Source: Eutreptiella sp. 'Long Island Sound 2002' | Lineage: Eukaryota; Euglenozoa; Euglenophyceae; Eutreptiales; Eutreptiaceae | DNA length: 64,000 nucleotides | Reading direction: 5' to 3' | Assembly: GCA_964036045.1 (NCBI GenBank) | Contig: OZ038381.1 | Span: forward strand, 140,651,596-140,715,595 | Shown here: in pieces, positions 45,401-57,050 of the stretch | How the letters are laid out: the number at the start of each line of letters is the position of its first letter | Numbering within the stretch: position 1 is the stretch's first letter | Notes under the pieces: generated by a model | The model's database searches: none | What the model was told of the DNA's origin: nothing | Seen by the model: only the letters and a program-made list of their open reading frames with translations | Position numbers and translations under genes: made by a program

Positions 45401-48400
45401 GCGATCAACACCACCAGAACCGTTGCGCCAACCGACCAGCAACACCCACCGGACCCCCTGCCAGGAGTGGCGAGGGCCTGCGCCCAGAACCACCGACGAC
45501 CACTCATTCGCGAACCCTCACCCACCACCTGCAGCGCCCTCACTGTCAGAACATCACCAGCGGCACCATCATTGCATCACCTGCAGCGCCCTGGACATCG
45601 GCTTCACCAGGGACGCAAACACCCGGAGCACCACCGGCAGCGACCTCACCATCAACATCACCAGCAGCACCAACGCCCGGTGCGTCACCTACACTACCAT
45701 CAGCAACGGCATCACCCGTACCACCACCGGCACCATCCTCACGGTTGGCATCACGGACGGCACCGCCACCCACCCGCAGCGCACCGTCATCACCTACACT
45801 AACCTCACCCTTGACATCGCCCGGTGCAACACCTGCAACCGCAGATGCCACCGACATGGACAACACCATCACCTACACCAGCCTCACCATAAGCACCCTC
45901 CGTCAGGATTGGCGAGGACCTGCCCTGATACCAGAGGCGACCAACACCGCCAGGACCGGCGAGCCAACCGCCCACCAGCGCCCACCAGGCCCTCCGCCAG
46001 GAGTGGCAAGGGCTCACGCCCAGAACCGCCGACAATCACCCATGCGCGGATGCACATCCAGAACCATCACCTGCAACACCCTCACCGTTGTCATCACCAG
46101 CGGCACCGTCAGCCGTAATATCCCCTGCAGCACGCTCACCATCAGGGCAAGTATCACCAGCGACACCATCCACCATTGCATCACCAGCGGCACCAACACC
46201 CGGGGCATCGCCGGCAACACCCTCACCGTCGGCATCACCAACAGCGCCAGCACCCGGTGCGTCACCTACACCACCCTCAACAACGGCAACACCAGCAGCA
46301 CCATAACTCAAACTGCATCGTCACCTAAAACACCCTCACCACGGGCATAATCAGTCTCAGAATCACCCTGTACATCACCCACATCACCCTCCCTATGGGT
46401 ACCACCGGCAGCACCACCGCCTAGATACGGTTCCCCGATCGCGGCTCCCAGGAACGGTGACATCGCCTCCACAACCCCCAGCATCTACACCACCAGCTGC
46501 ACCATCACCTGCAGCACCCTCAACACCGGCGACATCAACCTCACCCCTCAGCACCATCCGGCACCCTCCCCATCGGCGTCACCAGCGCCACCATCACCAG
46601 TTGCAACACCTTCCCTCACGAGCAGCACCATCAACCGGACCATCACCTGCAACACCCTAACGACACCGTCAACCGTAACACCACCGGCAGCACCCTCACT
46701 GTCGGCACCACCAGCGACACCATCACCCGGAGCATCAACGGCAGCACACTCACCGTCGGCATCACAAGCAACGCCAACAATAAACCCTAACCCTAACCCA
46801 AACCCAAACCCCAATCTGCGGCACCGTCACCAACGTCATCTCGACAGACACCTTTGCATCACCTGCAGCACCCCAACCAGCGACATCACCAGCGGCGCCC
46901 TCACCGTCAACATCATCAGCGACAGCAACACCCGGTGCGCCACCTACACCACGCTCACCGACAACATCACCCGAAGGATCATCGGCAACACCCTTACTGT
47001 AGGCATCACCAGAGACCACAACACTCGTTGCATCACCTGCAGCACCCTCACCATCGGCATCAGCAGATACCCCAATGGCCAGTACATCACCTACGGCACC
47101 CTCACCGTGGACATCCCCAGAGGCACCAACAGGACTGGCGGGCCAACCGACCAGCAACGCCACCCACCAAGCCCCGGGCCATGAATAGTGATGGCCCAAA
47201 CCCAACACCAGCCAAAGACGACCCACACGCGGACCCACACCCAGAACCACCACCTGCAGCACCCTCACTATCGTCATCACAAGCGGCACCGTAAACCATA
47301 ACATCACCTACAGCACCCTTACCATCGCCATCACCAGCGACGCCATCAACCGGAGTGCCATCTGCAACAGCCTCAGCATCAGCATCCGCCGGAGCATCGC
47401 CGACACGACCCCCACTGTCGGCATCACCAGTGACACCGCCACCAACCCGCAGCATCACCACCAACAGAGCCCTCACCCTAGGCATAACCCGGTACAACAC
47501 CTGCAACACCCTTGCCATCGGGATCAACAACACCATCACATCCACCACCCCCACCATCAGCAACACCAGTGGCAGCCTCTGCCAGGAGTGGCAAGGAGAT
47601 GCTCCGACAACACCAGAGGCGACTAACACCGCCAGGACCAGGAGACGACAAACACCGCCAGGACAAGCAGGCAAGCCGAGCAGCAGCACCCACGGCAGAG
47701 AAACGACCGCCGACGCGCGGACCCACATCCGGAGCCAGCAGCTACATCATCATCAACGTCACGAACACCACCGTCAACCGTAACACCAACCGCAACACCC
47801 TCACCAACGGCACCAGCGGCCACAGCGATCCTCATTGCATGCGACGCCTGCGGCGCCCTCACCATCGGCGTCACCACTGGCACCAACAGTCGGGGCGACA
47901 CCTACAGCACCCTCACCATCACCACCACCAACCTCGATGAGGTATCATCCGCCTCACCACCACACCCTCGCCATCGGTGTCAGCAGCAGCACATTCACCC
48001 GTTACATCACTGGCAGCGCCGTCACCACCGGCATCACTACCGGCGCCACCACCGCTTGCAACATCTGCGCTCACCATCGGTCTCACCAGTGGCACAATCA
48101 CCCAGTGCATCGCCTCCAGCAACCTCACAATGGTCACCACCAGCACCACCATCACCCTGACGGGATCTACCCGCAGTCCAAGGACAGGTCCGTTCCCGAG
48201 AACCGCGGCGTAACCTGCAGTAGCCCCCACCATCTGCAACATCACCAGCAACACCGTCACCCACCACCGCCACAACTGGCGGTACCACCACCCGGTACAC
48301 CACCTACAACACCCTCACTGTTGGTGTGACCACCCTCACCGTCAGCCGCTGCATCCCCTACGCCACCCTCACTACCGGCATCCACCCGATGTATCACCTA

Positions 48401-48950
48401 CAGCGCCCTCACCATCACCACCACCAACCGGGGTCCTTCAACCGGGGTTTTCCAACAGTCCGGTCCGGATGCGTCAAACCCCCATCACTGTTCCGGAGAA
48501 CTGTAGAACCACCTACAGCACCCTCACCATCAGCATCACCGGCAACACCACACAGCCCGTTCCGCCACCTGCAGCACCCTCACCATCGCCATTGCCAACC
48601 AAATCATCACCCGGTATCACCTACGCCATCCTCACCATCGGCATCACCAGAGGCACAATCAACCGCTACATCACCAGCAGCACCAGCAGCACCATCGCCA
48701 CTAGCACCACCAGCAGCACCATCGCCTGTTACCCCACCTACAGCACCCTCACCATCGGCAACACAAGCCTCAACATCAACGGGCGCGTTGCCTCCACCAC
48801 TCTCACCACGAGGGGACACCAGGCCAACGAGCGAAACACACCATACCCCAGGGGTCAGAGGTAACAGGAGACAGCAGAGCGAGCACGCCACCACCGACAC
48901 GTGTCATCCACCCTGCCGTACGCCGCCCCGCAACACAACAACCACACTGT
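42431..48950. repeat. A/C-rich trinucleotide-phased array with 0.33-0.54-kb higher-order units
   Basis: Blocks of GCACCCTCACCATCGGCATC-like words alternate with a separator, (A/G)GGC(C/G)(A/G)ACC(G/A)ACCA(G/C)CAACGC followed by GCCAGGA(G/A)T(G/A)GC(A/G)A(G)G. Separators lie near 42,737, 43,140, 43,467, 43,950, 44,490, 44,911, 45,411, 45,948, 47,132 and 47,640. Plus-strand translation of a block gives Pro/Ala/Ser/Thr text (APSPSASPATPTP) that keeps phase for up to about 130 codons before a stop. The minus strand gives GDADGEGAAGD-like text. Neither shows a start, domain or consistent frame across blocks. Confidence 0.75.
46782..46813 (+). repeat. Interstitial telomere-like tract
   Basis: TAAACCCTAACCCTAACCC is followed by AAACCCAAACCCC inside the A/C-rich array. 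It has two perfect CCCTAA units plus CCCAAA variants, too short to be a telomere. Confidence 0.6.
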
Positions 48951-49226
48951 CCCCTTGCTTCCCTAGGCAGGATGTGGGCTGCAGCCCACTACCCGTGGGA
49001 CGACGACTAGGACGTCCTCCCGGCCTTCGAACACCTACTGGCAGCCACATCCCCGCGCCCAAACGCCCACCAGCAAACCCTAGACCCACAAGAGCCCGAC
49101 AACCGCATGTAACCCCACCCCGTATCCCCCGCAGCCACCGTGGACCAGGACGTGGAACGCCAGTAAAAGGAATCCGACCGCACCGCCACGCCCCCACCGC
49201 TCCCCACGCCAAAGGACATCTACACC

Positions 49227-52200
49227 ACACTGGCCAGCACCCTAGTCCACCCTATGGACCCCGAGAACTACTACTAATGCGTCCTCCTAGAACGCCCAAC
49301 GCACCACACGACCCTCCAGGGGTGGAGGCAGACAAAGAGGGGCAGCAACGAGGGGGGGCCAGAAGACAACCTTCTCTGGGAAGACACCTGGGGCCGCACC
49401 ATGGACACCTTCCTGGAAGCGGCAGCCACGACCTACCCCCGCCCACCTGAGGACACCAGGCACGGCCTCCACGCTCTCCTTGCGTTCCACAGCTGGAAAC
49501 ACCACCACAACGTCACCCTCCACCCCCTCGACCACAATCCGCAACGATGGACGCCTGAAGAAGACGCCACCACCGCCGTCACCATACAGCAAGACCCTGA
49601 GAAAGGAACAGGAGACCATCTCACCTGGAGCGATCGAGCACCGCACCACCCCGCCTCTCCCACGCTCGGGGACATCTTCGCCGCCATCAGCGCAGGACTA
49701 CAAGAAGCAAAAGCCCCACAACTACCAGACAACGAGATGCCCCAAGCGCGCCCCCACCAACCGCACAGGAGCACCCCCACCAAGAGCCCCTCGCCCAGCC
49801 CATCACCAAAATGGAACTCCCCCCGCAACACTGCACCACCCAGGACCGCAATGGGTTTCAAAACCTGCCGCGGAACGTGCAATCCACAGCAGCACGCTCC
49901 GGTGGGACGAAATCACACTGGGGCTCCAGGCCATCCGCCTCGACTCGATCACCGGACCCACCGACACCTGGGCACTACCGGCTGACCGCCACCACCTCCT
50001 CCTCACAATCCAAGGGGATGCGACCAACACACCAACAGAAGAAGACACCATAACAGCGGCCCCCGCCCACGCCGTCCACATACCCCCACAAACGTCGTCG
50101 GCGCCCGCGACGGTACACCGAGGCCCCACCCCATGGCAAGCCATCGTCATCACCTACCCTGCCCCCAACGACCCCCCACACACCTGGCAACACAGGTGGG
50201 AGGACATCCGTGGAGACCTCTCCCAGGAACAGCTAGGACTCACATGCACCCACCACACCCTCCACCCAGTGCGAGGAGTAGCCAAAGTGCCACACGGGAT
50301 ACACACCCCAGGGCTATGGGTATACTCCACACCAATAAGCCCACAAGCAGCGGAGGACATCAGGACCGCACTATCCAGCCAACAGACCCAAACCCAAACC
50401 GCACACTGCAACACCCAGGTTACACCATTTGGTGGGCATATCAAGACCGCGACACCCTCACCCCCCAAACAAGCCCCCGACACCCTCCTTCAGGCCGCGG
50501 CAGTGGCAGCCAGCCAGGTGGCGGCCCCGGAAGCCTGGAGCGCACAATACCTGGTCAGACCAAACTGACGCTGCATGCGAAATCCCAAAAAAAACCCCGG
50601 GCGCTGAAAATGCTCCGACCCCCACTCAAACTAGGCACGGCGGAACACACGCCCCACGACGAATGGGCGGCCCACTACATCATACCCCACACCACCATCC
50701 GCAAAAAAGACGCTGCGAGGATCACGGTCACCGGCCTCCTCTGCCACAGCCCGAGGGTGTATGAGCTGACGGCCCCCAACGTCCTCATCACCCAATGCGG
50801 ACACGACGAGCGATACACCATACAGGCGGAGGGGACTGCCACGACCACCCTGTACACATGGGCAACACGGGGGGACCTCCCACACCCCACCCTCCATCAC
50901 GCCCCCTCCTGGCCAAACCCCTTCCACACAGCAGACCGCCCCAAAAAGAAGCGCAAACACACAGGCATACACAGTCCCGCCCATGAGGCCCAGCACCGAC
51001 ACGACGAAAGGTGCAAGGCCCGCTCCCTCCAGGACGACCACACCATCCCCCGCATAAGTGTCCACCCCACCAGAGTGTCAGATGCCACCCACAACGGTAC
51101 AATCACAGGCATCATCACGGACTGCCTGAGCCCGGCAGCCCCACGGGCAGACACCGTGTGGATCAGCGAGGATCGCTCCCACACACGCGCGGTGGCGCGC
51201 CTCAACGACATCCTACCCGATATACTACAGCACGGAGTGGGACCCTTCGCCGCACACATCACCCCATACGGCATCGGCCACTCCCCATGTGAGCACCATG
51301 GCCCTCCCTGCTCCACCCTGTGCACCTCGCCCCTGCGCCAACCGCTGCCGGCCCCCACCATCACGGGCAACATGTACCTGGGCACCCTGCCAGGGGATGC
51401 AGGCATATACATCCTGCCCAACAGGCCGAGGGTACACGCCATCCCCCTGCAGGGGTTGGAGTCCCTCGCCCTTGGACCCCCCCCAGCAAAACACGACACC
51501 AACACATCCCAGGAGACAGACAGTTACAGAGGCGAAACGGGGAAAAAAGGCCCACCAACGCGCTCTGGCCCACATCACCGTCCACTCCACAGCCCAACTA
51601 CCAAAAGAACTTAGGCACGGAGCGCCAGATCGTCAGCGAGGCACAAGCCCAGCACATCATCAACGCCGCCCTATACACCCTCGCTGCCCACGAACACCAC
51701 TGGGACCCGACTGCCATCCGAGCGATGCCCTCACCACCGCAAGGCCCCAAAGACCCCGTCACCCAGTTCAACATCGATCAACTCCTATGCCACAGGGCCA
51801 CCCCACACCTCCGGCCCTGCAGGATGGAAATAGCTGTGGCATCATGGGACACCCCTGACAGCCCCCCCTAACATCTCCCCGTCCACATCATGAAAACCGA
51901 CGCCCAATGGTGGGTCCTCTACTAGGCACACTGGGTCCTCATGGCGGCCCAGAGCTGTAACCCAGAAGTAGACCCGAAAGACCCCCCAGGAGGCCAGCAG
52001 CTATCCCTCCAAGCCACCACTGTCACAGGCCGAGAGGGCGCCCCGTGGGAAGCCCTCTACACGGCAATCTACCGGGCTCAAGGGTCTCCCAACGGTCCAG
52101 ACACACCGGAACCCACGGAGGCCTGGGTCCAACAGGCAAAAGCCATGAGGAACTACCACATCCACCACCCTTTCGACGACAGCCCAACCGCACTGCCATG

Positions 52201-52597
52201 GCCAACAGACCCCCCGCAGACCGTACAGAAGCTCGCCGACCTCACGCGCAACCGAGTGAAGGCAACCATGCAGACGCCGGGGGAGCCCCCGCTACAGGCC
52301 CTCAGCAAGCCGGCTACATACCCCTTCTTCCAACCCCAAGTCCCCCCAGCCCCACCACCTCCAGTCCCGCCAAAGCGGGCGCGGAGGAAAAGAGGCGCAC
52401 CCGCCCCGAGCCCACAACAGGCCAGAATAGATGGCAGTGCAGCAACCTCCGAACCCCGAGCACCCCCCTGGACCCTTCCTGACCAACCTGGCGTCCGCCC
52501 CGCTGAATCCCCCCCCCCCTGCCCGGACCAAGCATCCTCATTATCCTCCCTCCCTTCACATGCACCACCCCAGCCCCAAACGTACTCGCAGTACTAA
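49227..52597 (+). pseudogene. LINE ORF1-like protein, broken, plus copy
   Basis: In order, the frame at 49,401 has LLAFHSWKHHHNVTLHPLD. The frame at 49,480-50,568 has HLLLTIQGDATNTPTEEDT. The frame at 50,133-51,614 has TIWWAYQD, HDEWAAHYIIPHTTI, TTTLYTWATRGDLP, IPRIS, DTVWI, GVGPF, a Cys/His cluster C-x2-H-x3-C-x3-C (51,288-51,323), NMYLGTLPGD and RVHAIPLQGLESLALGP. The frame at 51,941-52,597 is Pro-rich and includes the basic stretch PPKRARRKRGAP. The modules match the minus copy by eye. No standard ORF1 domain is recognised; nucleic-acid binding is inferred. Confidence 0.6.
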
Positions 52598-52604
52598 AAA
52601 GGCA

Positions 52605-52805
52605 CGAAAGTCCAACAGCCTTTCCGCAACGACCACACGGGCGACTGGATCTGGTGTGTAGGCACGATTCACTACCGCCTCCAGGACCTGGGCCAAAATG
52701 GTGGAGTGCAAACCCTGGTGACCTGGCACCACCAGAAGGAGTTTGACCAAGGCAGCAGCGCCCAAGACAAGCAGTTGGGCGACACCTTAGAGCTCAACAG
52801 CGCCC
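52605..52805 (+). pseudogene. Small beta-barrel-like module between ORF1 and endonuclease, plus LINE
   Basis: The plus strand reads VQQPFRNDHTGDWIWCVGTI, HYRLQDLG, GVQTLVTWHHQKEFD and GDTLELNS. This aligns with VQLPFK...WYHVTGVHQG...KFHVKWD...VELW in the minus copy. A chromo/Tudor-type fold is a guess from hydrophobic spacing. Confidence 0.4.
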
Positions 52806-52979
52806 ATCCGACGCGTCAGCCCCGAGGACAAGGCCCACAGCGGCACCAAGTACACCGCGAAACTCCCCCGGAGTGGAGCCAGGGTCTCCCCCCACCACGC
52901 CTACCCAAGCGCCCAGCACCCGGCAAACCGTCCCCGGGCCCCAATCCTCCTCCCTGATAGGGCAAGGGCCGGGGACGAA

Positions 52980-53545
52980 GGCCTCCACAGCCCGGGCCCG
53001 CGCCCACCGAGGCTACCGTTAACCTCGTCGACCTCAACCAACCGGCCATCACATACTCCAAGGACGCGTCAGCCGCCCTCCAGGAGCTCCCGATGGCACA
53101 GGGGACGGAGTGGGTCCCCCACCTTCTCACCTTCCAGGAGCAAGGCCTACGACGCAATGACCCTCCACCGCCCACCCCCATATATACCCCGGACCAGAAA
53201 GCGTACAAATGCTACTGTCACAAGGGGACACCCCTGAAAGCCCGGGCCGGCATCCACGTCCACCTCGTCCACCACCTCGGCATCCCAGGGAGACTGAGTG
53301 TCTACGAGGTCGTCGGGGACGGATGGCAACTCAACGTCATCGACACCCACGTCCCTTTCGGCGACGCCACGGAACCCTTCCTCCAAGTCCTGGCCGGAGC
53401 ATACTGCCAGATGGCCATAATCGCTCCACCATCATCATCGGCAACATGAACGCCGCCCTCCCCCGGTCGGCCAAGGAGGACAGGCCACGTCCCAGGACCA
53501 TGCAGTCCGCGACTCTCTCAAAATGCTCGGGCTCTTGGACCTGAC
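52980..53545 (+). pseudogene. LINE APE-type endonuclease, broken, plus copy
   Basis: One frame (53,093-53,449) carries EWVPHLLTFQEQGLR, KARAGIHVHLVHHLG, GRLSVYEVVGDGWQLNVID and THVPFGDATEPF. After a frameshift, TIIIGNMNAALPR follows near 53,430-53,460. The last is the GD.NA block with Asp replaced by Asn, a change expected to harm catalysis; the minus copy keeps GDVNA. Confidence 0.65.
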
Positions 53546-54710
53546 AGCCAACCTTGAAGGCCAAACGGAGGCCGCCCCCTCCCGCATCGAGGTATGCTAT
53601 GGCGACCTCACCACCATCATCTGGGCGGAGGCCCGATACGGCCCCCTCCAGCTGGGACCCACGGGCCAGGGGCCCCTGCATATCCGCCTCACCATCCCCA
53701 ACCTTCCCCCCAGCCCCCCAGAGGATGCAGACCAAGGCTTACCACCCCCCCTGAAAATGCCCCCACTGCACGACAAACAAGCCTGGTCCCGGTATCACAG
53801 GGCCATAGACGGCGCCTGGCGCAACCAACAGGACCCCAACAACCTACTCACAGCCATGCGCACATCGCCGTCGCCTGCAGTATCCAGCAACACCCCCACG
53901 CTGAGGACAATCAGCCACGCACGGCGCCAGGAGACATGCTCGATGACCTCTGGCATGCAAAGCAACAACTGGCGTCCCTCCTCAACACCCGGCAAACCCC
54001 ACAAACCCGCCGCCACATACACCACTGCAGGACTCAAGATAGCCCACATCAGGGCGGACCTGCAGCAGTCCCACATCCATAGGCAACAGCGCATCGCCCA
54101 AGAGCACGAGCGGTATGCGCAACATGAACTCCCTTAAAAAGCCATCCGCCACCTCAACAACGCCGGGACCGACACCGGCCACCGCACCATCACCAGGGTC
54201 AGGCAGGCGGACGGCTCTCTCACCAACCACCCAGCCTCCGTGCTCCAAGCCACCCAAGACAGCCGCCTTCATCAACACCCACCCACCAAAGACACATTGG
54301 ACACGGACACCCAAAAAGAAAACAACCGCCTCCCTCAGGTCTTCAACCACGCCCAGAGGAGGCACCTAGAGAAACGCCCCTTCACCATCTAGGAAGTCCG
54401 GAAGGCCATGCACAGTCTCCGGCAACAAAAAGCCCCAGGCTACGACGGCCTCCCTGCGGAGGCATATTACCACCTCCCCGCCCACCTCCTCTGCATCCTC
54501 GCCCACTGCTTCTGGGACATCGTCACGGGGCAGACCTTCCTGCCACCAGACTGGGCAAACGTTGTCCATCCCCTCTACAAAAGAGGGGACTGGGCAAACC
54601 CGGACAACTCGCGTCCCACAGTCTGTGCAGTCACGGAGGTCAAGGTCGTCTGGACCATCCTCCTGCGCCGCATCCGCCCCGACCTGGACCCCCACATACT
54701 GAAGCCGGTT
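53523..54710 (+). pseudogene. LINE linker and RT start, truncated, plus copy
   Basis: LGLLDLTANLEGQTEA, SRIEVCYGDLTT and LRLTIPNLPP-like text match the minus copy. A long linker (about 54,000-54,390) includes AIRHLNNAGTDTGHRTITRV. RT begins FTI-stop-EVRKAMHSLRQQKAPGYDG, then LPAEAYYHLPAHLLCILAHC, DIVTGQTFLPPDWANVVHPL and NSRPTVCAVTE. The sequence leaves the element before the FADD box, so there is no active site. Confidence 0.75.
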
Positions 54711-57040
54711 TGGACCCCTGTGGCCATTTTTGGGTCACTTGGGGTGTGTATCTATGGGCCGGCAAGCCGCCATTGGCTGATATCATACTCTCCCATCCAC
54801 CTGACCTAACCTGATCTGGTAGTGTGATAGGCTTGGCCATTCCAGCTATGAGCGGCCATATTCAATACCGAGGCGCCGCCGGCTGAGATTAATATATCAA
54901 AATATCAGGAATCAACAGGGTTTTTTTATCATAATGTTTCCGTAATTTTTCAGCTATCCGTTCTGATTGTCAATGTATCGGCGACTGTCAGTTGGCTCGC
55001 GATTTTGCGGTAACCGATTGGTTAACTGTTATTTCCAGATATTTTAGCGGAAACCCCGATGAAGGGTCCAATCTCATCAGAAAAGGATTCGTTGCTTCCG
55101 CAATTTTCATGTCATACACTCGCAAAATTAATCCAATTTTTTCAGACATTCAGAATCAGATTGTCGATTTTGAGGTCGCCGCACTGGATATGATGAACTT
55201 CGAGTGGTCCGACATCTTTCTCTGATCACGAATCAACCTTCCTTTTGTTGTCTCCTTCATTCTTCTTGGAGATATAGGCGAAGAAAAATTGATTCGTGAG
55301 GCCACTTTGAAAAGTCATATCTCAAGCTCACTGCGAGGAATTCCAATTTTGAGATATGGGCTGAAATCGCCTCGGGCTCTACCTAATTGGGGGAGCGTCT
55401 AACGCCTTTGATGTGTACACATGACTGGTGTAGCAAGGGATAATGGTCAAGGGGGTAGGAAGTGATTTATAACTGTTGAACCATGCAACCGAATATTTCA
55501 ATGCGACTTTCGAGTGTATCGCATGAGTGTTGGTGTTGCATAGAAAACTTTTCTTGGGTTCCTACGTATTTTTGACGTGAAGTTATTTCCATGGAGGGGC
55601 ATGGCATACCATGGTGGGAGCCACTTTTAAGGGTATGTGTTATATGCATGGTATGTGCTTCGCTATGCTCACGCCCATGTTATATACCTCCGTTTGTAGG
55701 AAGATATGTGGAGTCTTACGTGGCAAGGGCTCCGCCCATGTTCGAATGGTGAGCTCCATAGCGCTAGACTAAGTCTACCGCACATATAGTGCATGCGGGA
55801 AGGCCTACCGAGCGAACCACAAGCGCCACTATCAATTTTCCCATTTTCATGGTGCGTGTCGTGAGGAGGTTCGAAGGTGTCCCTATGCGTCCATGTGGGG
55901 ATCCAAGTGAGGGATTGCTCGCAAATGGTCCCACGCAATTGTGGTTTGAGCCATATGATGATACCATGGGTGAGCGAAGTTATATACTATTGTGATTACT
56001 TTGAATTTGGTATTATTTGCATTTTTTTGACCTCATTTTATGCTCATTTTTGTATTTTATGTGCTCAACTGGTCGGCTAACAGGAGAGTGCCTAGAGATC
56101 AGTGAACTATGGTATGTTGCTTATATGTTGGCATATGATTCAGTGTTGCACCTCACCATATGCCAGATCACGTGGTCAGTTTGGCGTGGCACACAAAGCC
56201 TCACAAAATTAGGTCTCAAATTCATGAGTTGACTTGTGGAGCATGGCATGTATATATTCGGAGGGGTTTGTTGGCCAATGTTGGGATATTCTTGAGCATG
56301 AATGTTTGGTGTATATCACCCTTGTAAATTACTCTCCGGTTTGACACATGCATGGAGCATTTGAATATTTGCCGTATGCATTTTTGAGTGTATAATTGAA
56401 TTTTGGGCACTATGGTGTGGTTTGCCTAATTTTGCTATGTTGTGAGGTCATCTTCATGGTGCAATTCTCCAAGCCCAATCGACTCCAAGTCCAACCAAAG
56501 TTAGTCAGGGTAGGGCATGGTCCTGAGTGCCATTCTAGGCCATGACACGCCACCCCCCCAAATTCGGCTAGGATTTAGAGGCTTGGGAGTGAACACATTT
56601 TTGGGGTTTGTGTAGTGACTTTTGACACATGGCATTTAGCCATCTTATTTGACTTGGTTCAGGGCATCATGTTGGGGAGTCAAGGGAGGGTCCTGAGTCC
56701 AGGGAATGAGGGGTCTACGGCTGTGATTGCGTATGTTTCCATCCTTCCCCAATTTTGCTTGATTTGTGTTCATATGCCAACTTCCAGGCTTCTTCTTGTT
56801 TGATTTTGGTGCAATTCTATGTACATGCCCAACGCCCGTGTCTCGGTGTGCACCGTGAGACGACCGGCGTGTTGAAAGCGGTTGTTGAGTGTCAACGCGG
56901 GACCTCAAAAACCCTTGGAAGCCCTCAGTGTGGATTATTTGGATTTGAGCTATTGTACTTGGGAGTTCGTTATTTCAAGGGATCAAGATTTGTGTGAAGG
57001 AGACATATTTTACTTTTTTTGTGAAAAATTGTGCAGGATA
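54711..57040. other. AT-richer spacer before the Ty3 element
   Basis: It contains two inverted repeats: TCACGAATCAA (55,226-55,236) with TTGATTCGTGA (55,289-55,299), and CATATCTCAA (55,316-55,325) with TTGAGATATG (55,349-55,358). From about 55,400 on it could include the 5' LTR and leader of the Ty3 element. No second LTR copy is inside the window, and no convincing tRNA primer-binding site is seen before 57,050, so the boundary is open. Confidence 0.4.
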
Positions 57041-57050
57041 GGGCAAGATC

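Larger units (their letters stand above)
48960..54710 (+). mobile_element. Decayed LINE-type retrotransposon, plus strand
   Basis: Read on the plus strand, it is collinear with the minus copy: ORF1 (about 49.2-52.6 kb), barrel-like module (52.6-52.8 kb), APE-type endonuclease (about 53.0-53.5 kb), linker and RT start (53.5-54.71 kb). It ends abruptly after VVWTILLRRIRPDLDPHILK with unrelated T-richer DNA and no poly-A or microsatellite tail. Frame changes are frequent. It directly follows the A/C-rich array, in the same composition. Confidence 0.8.

Noticed and set aside
45105-46350. Overlapping 337- and 383-residue plus frames
   Set aside because: Two different frames are open over the same A/C-rich repeat, and neither has a domain or continues across units.
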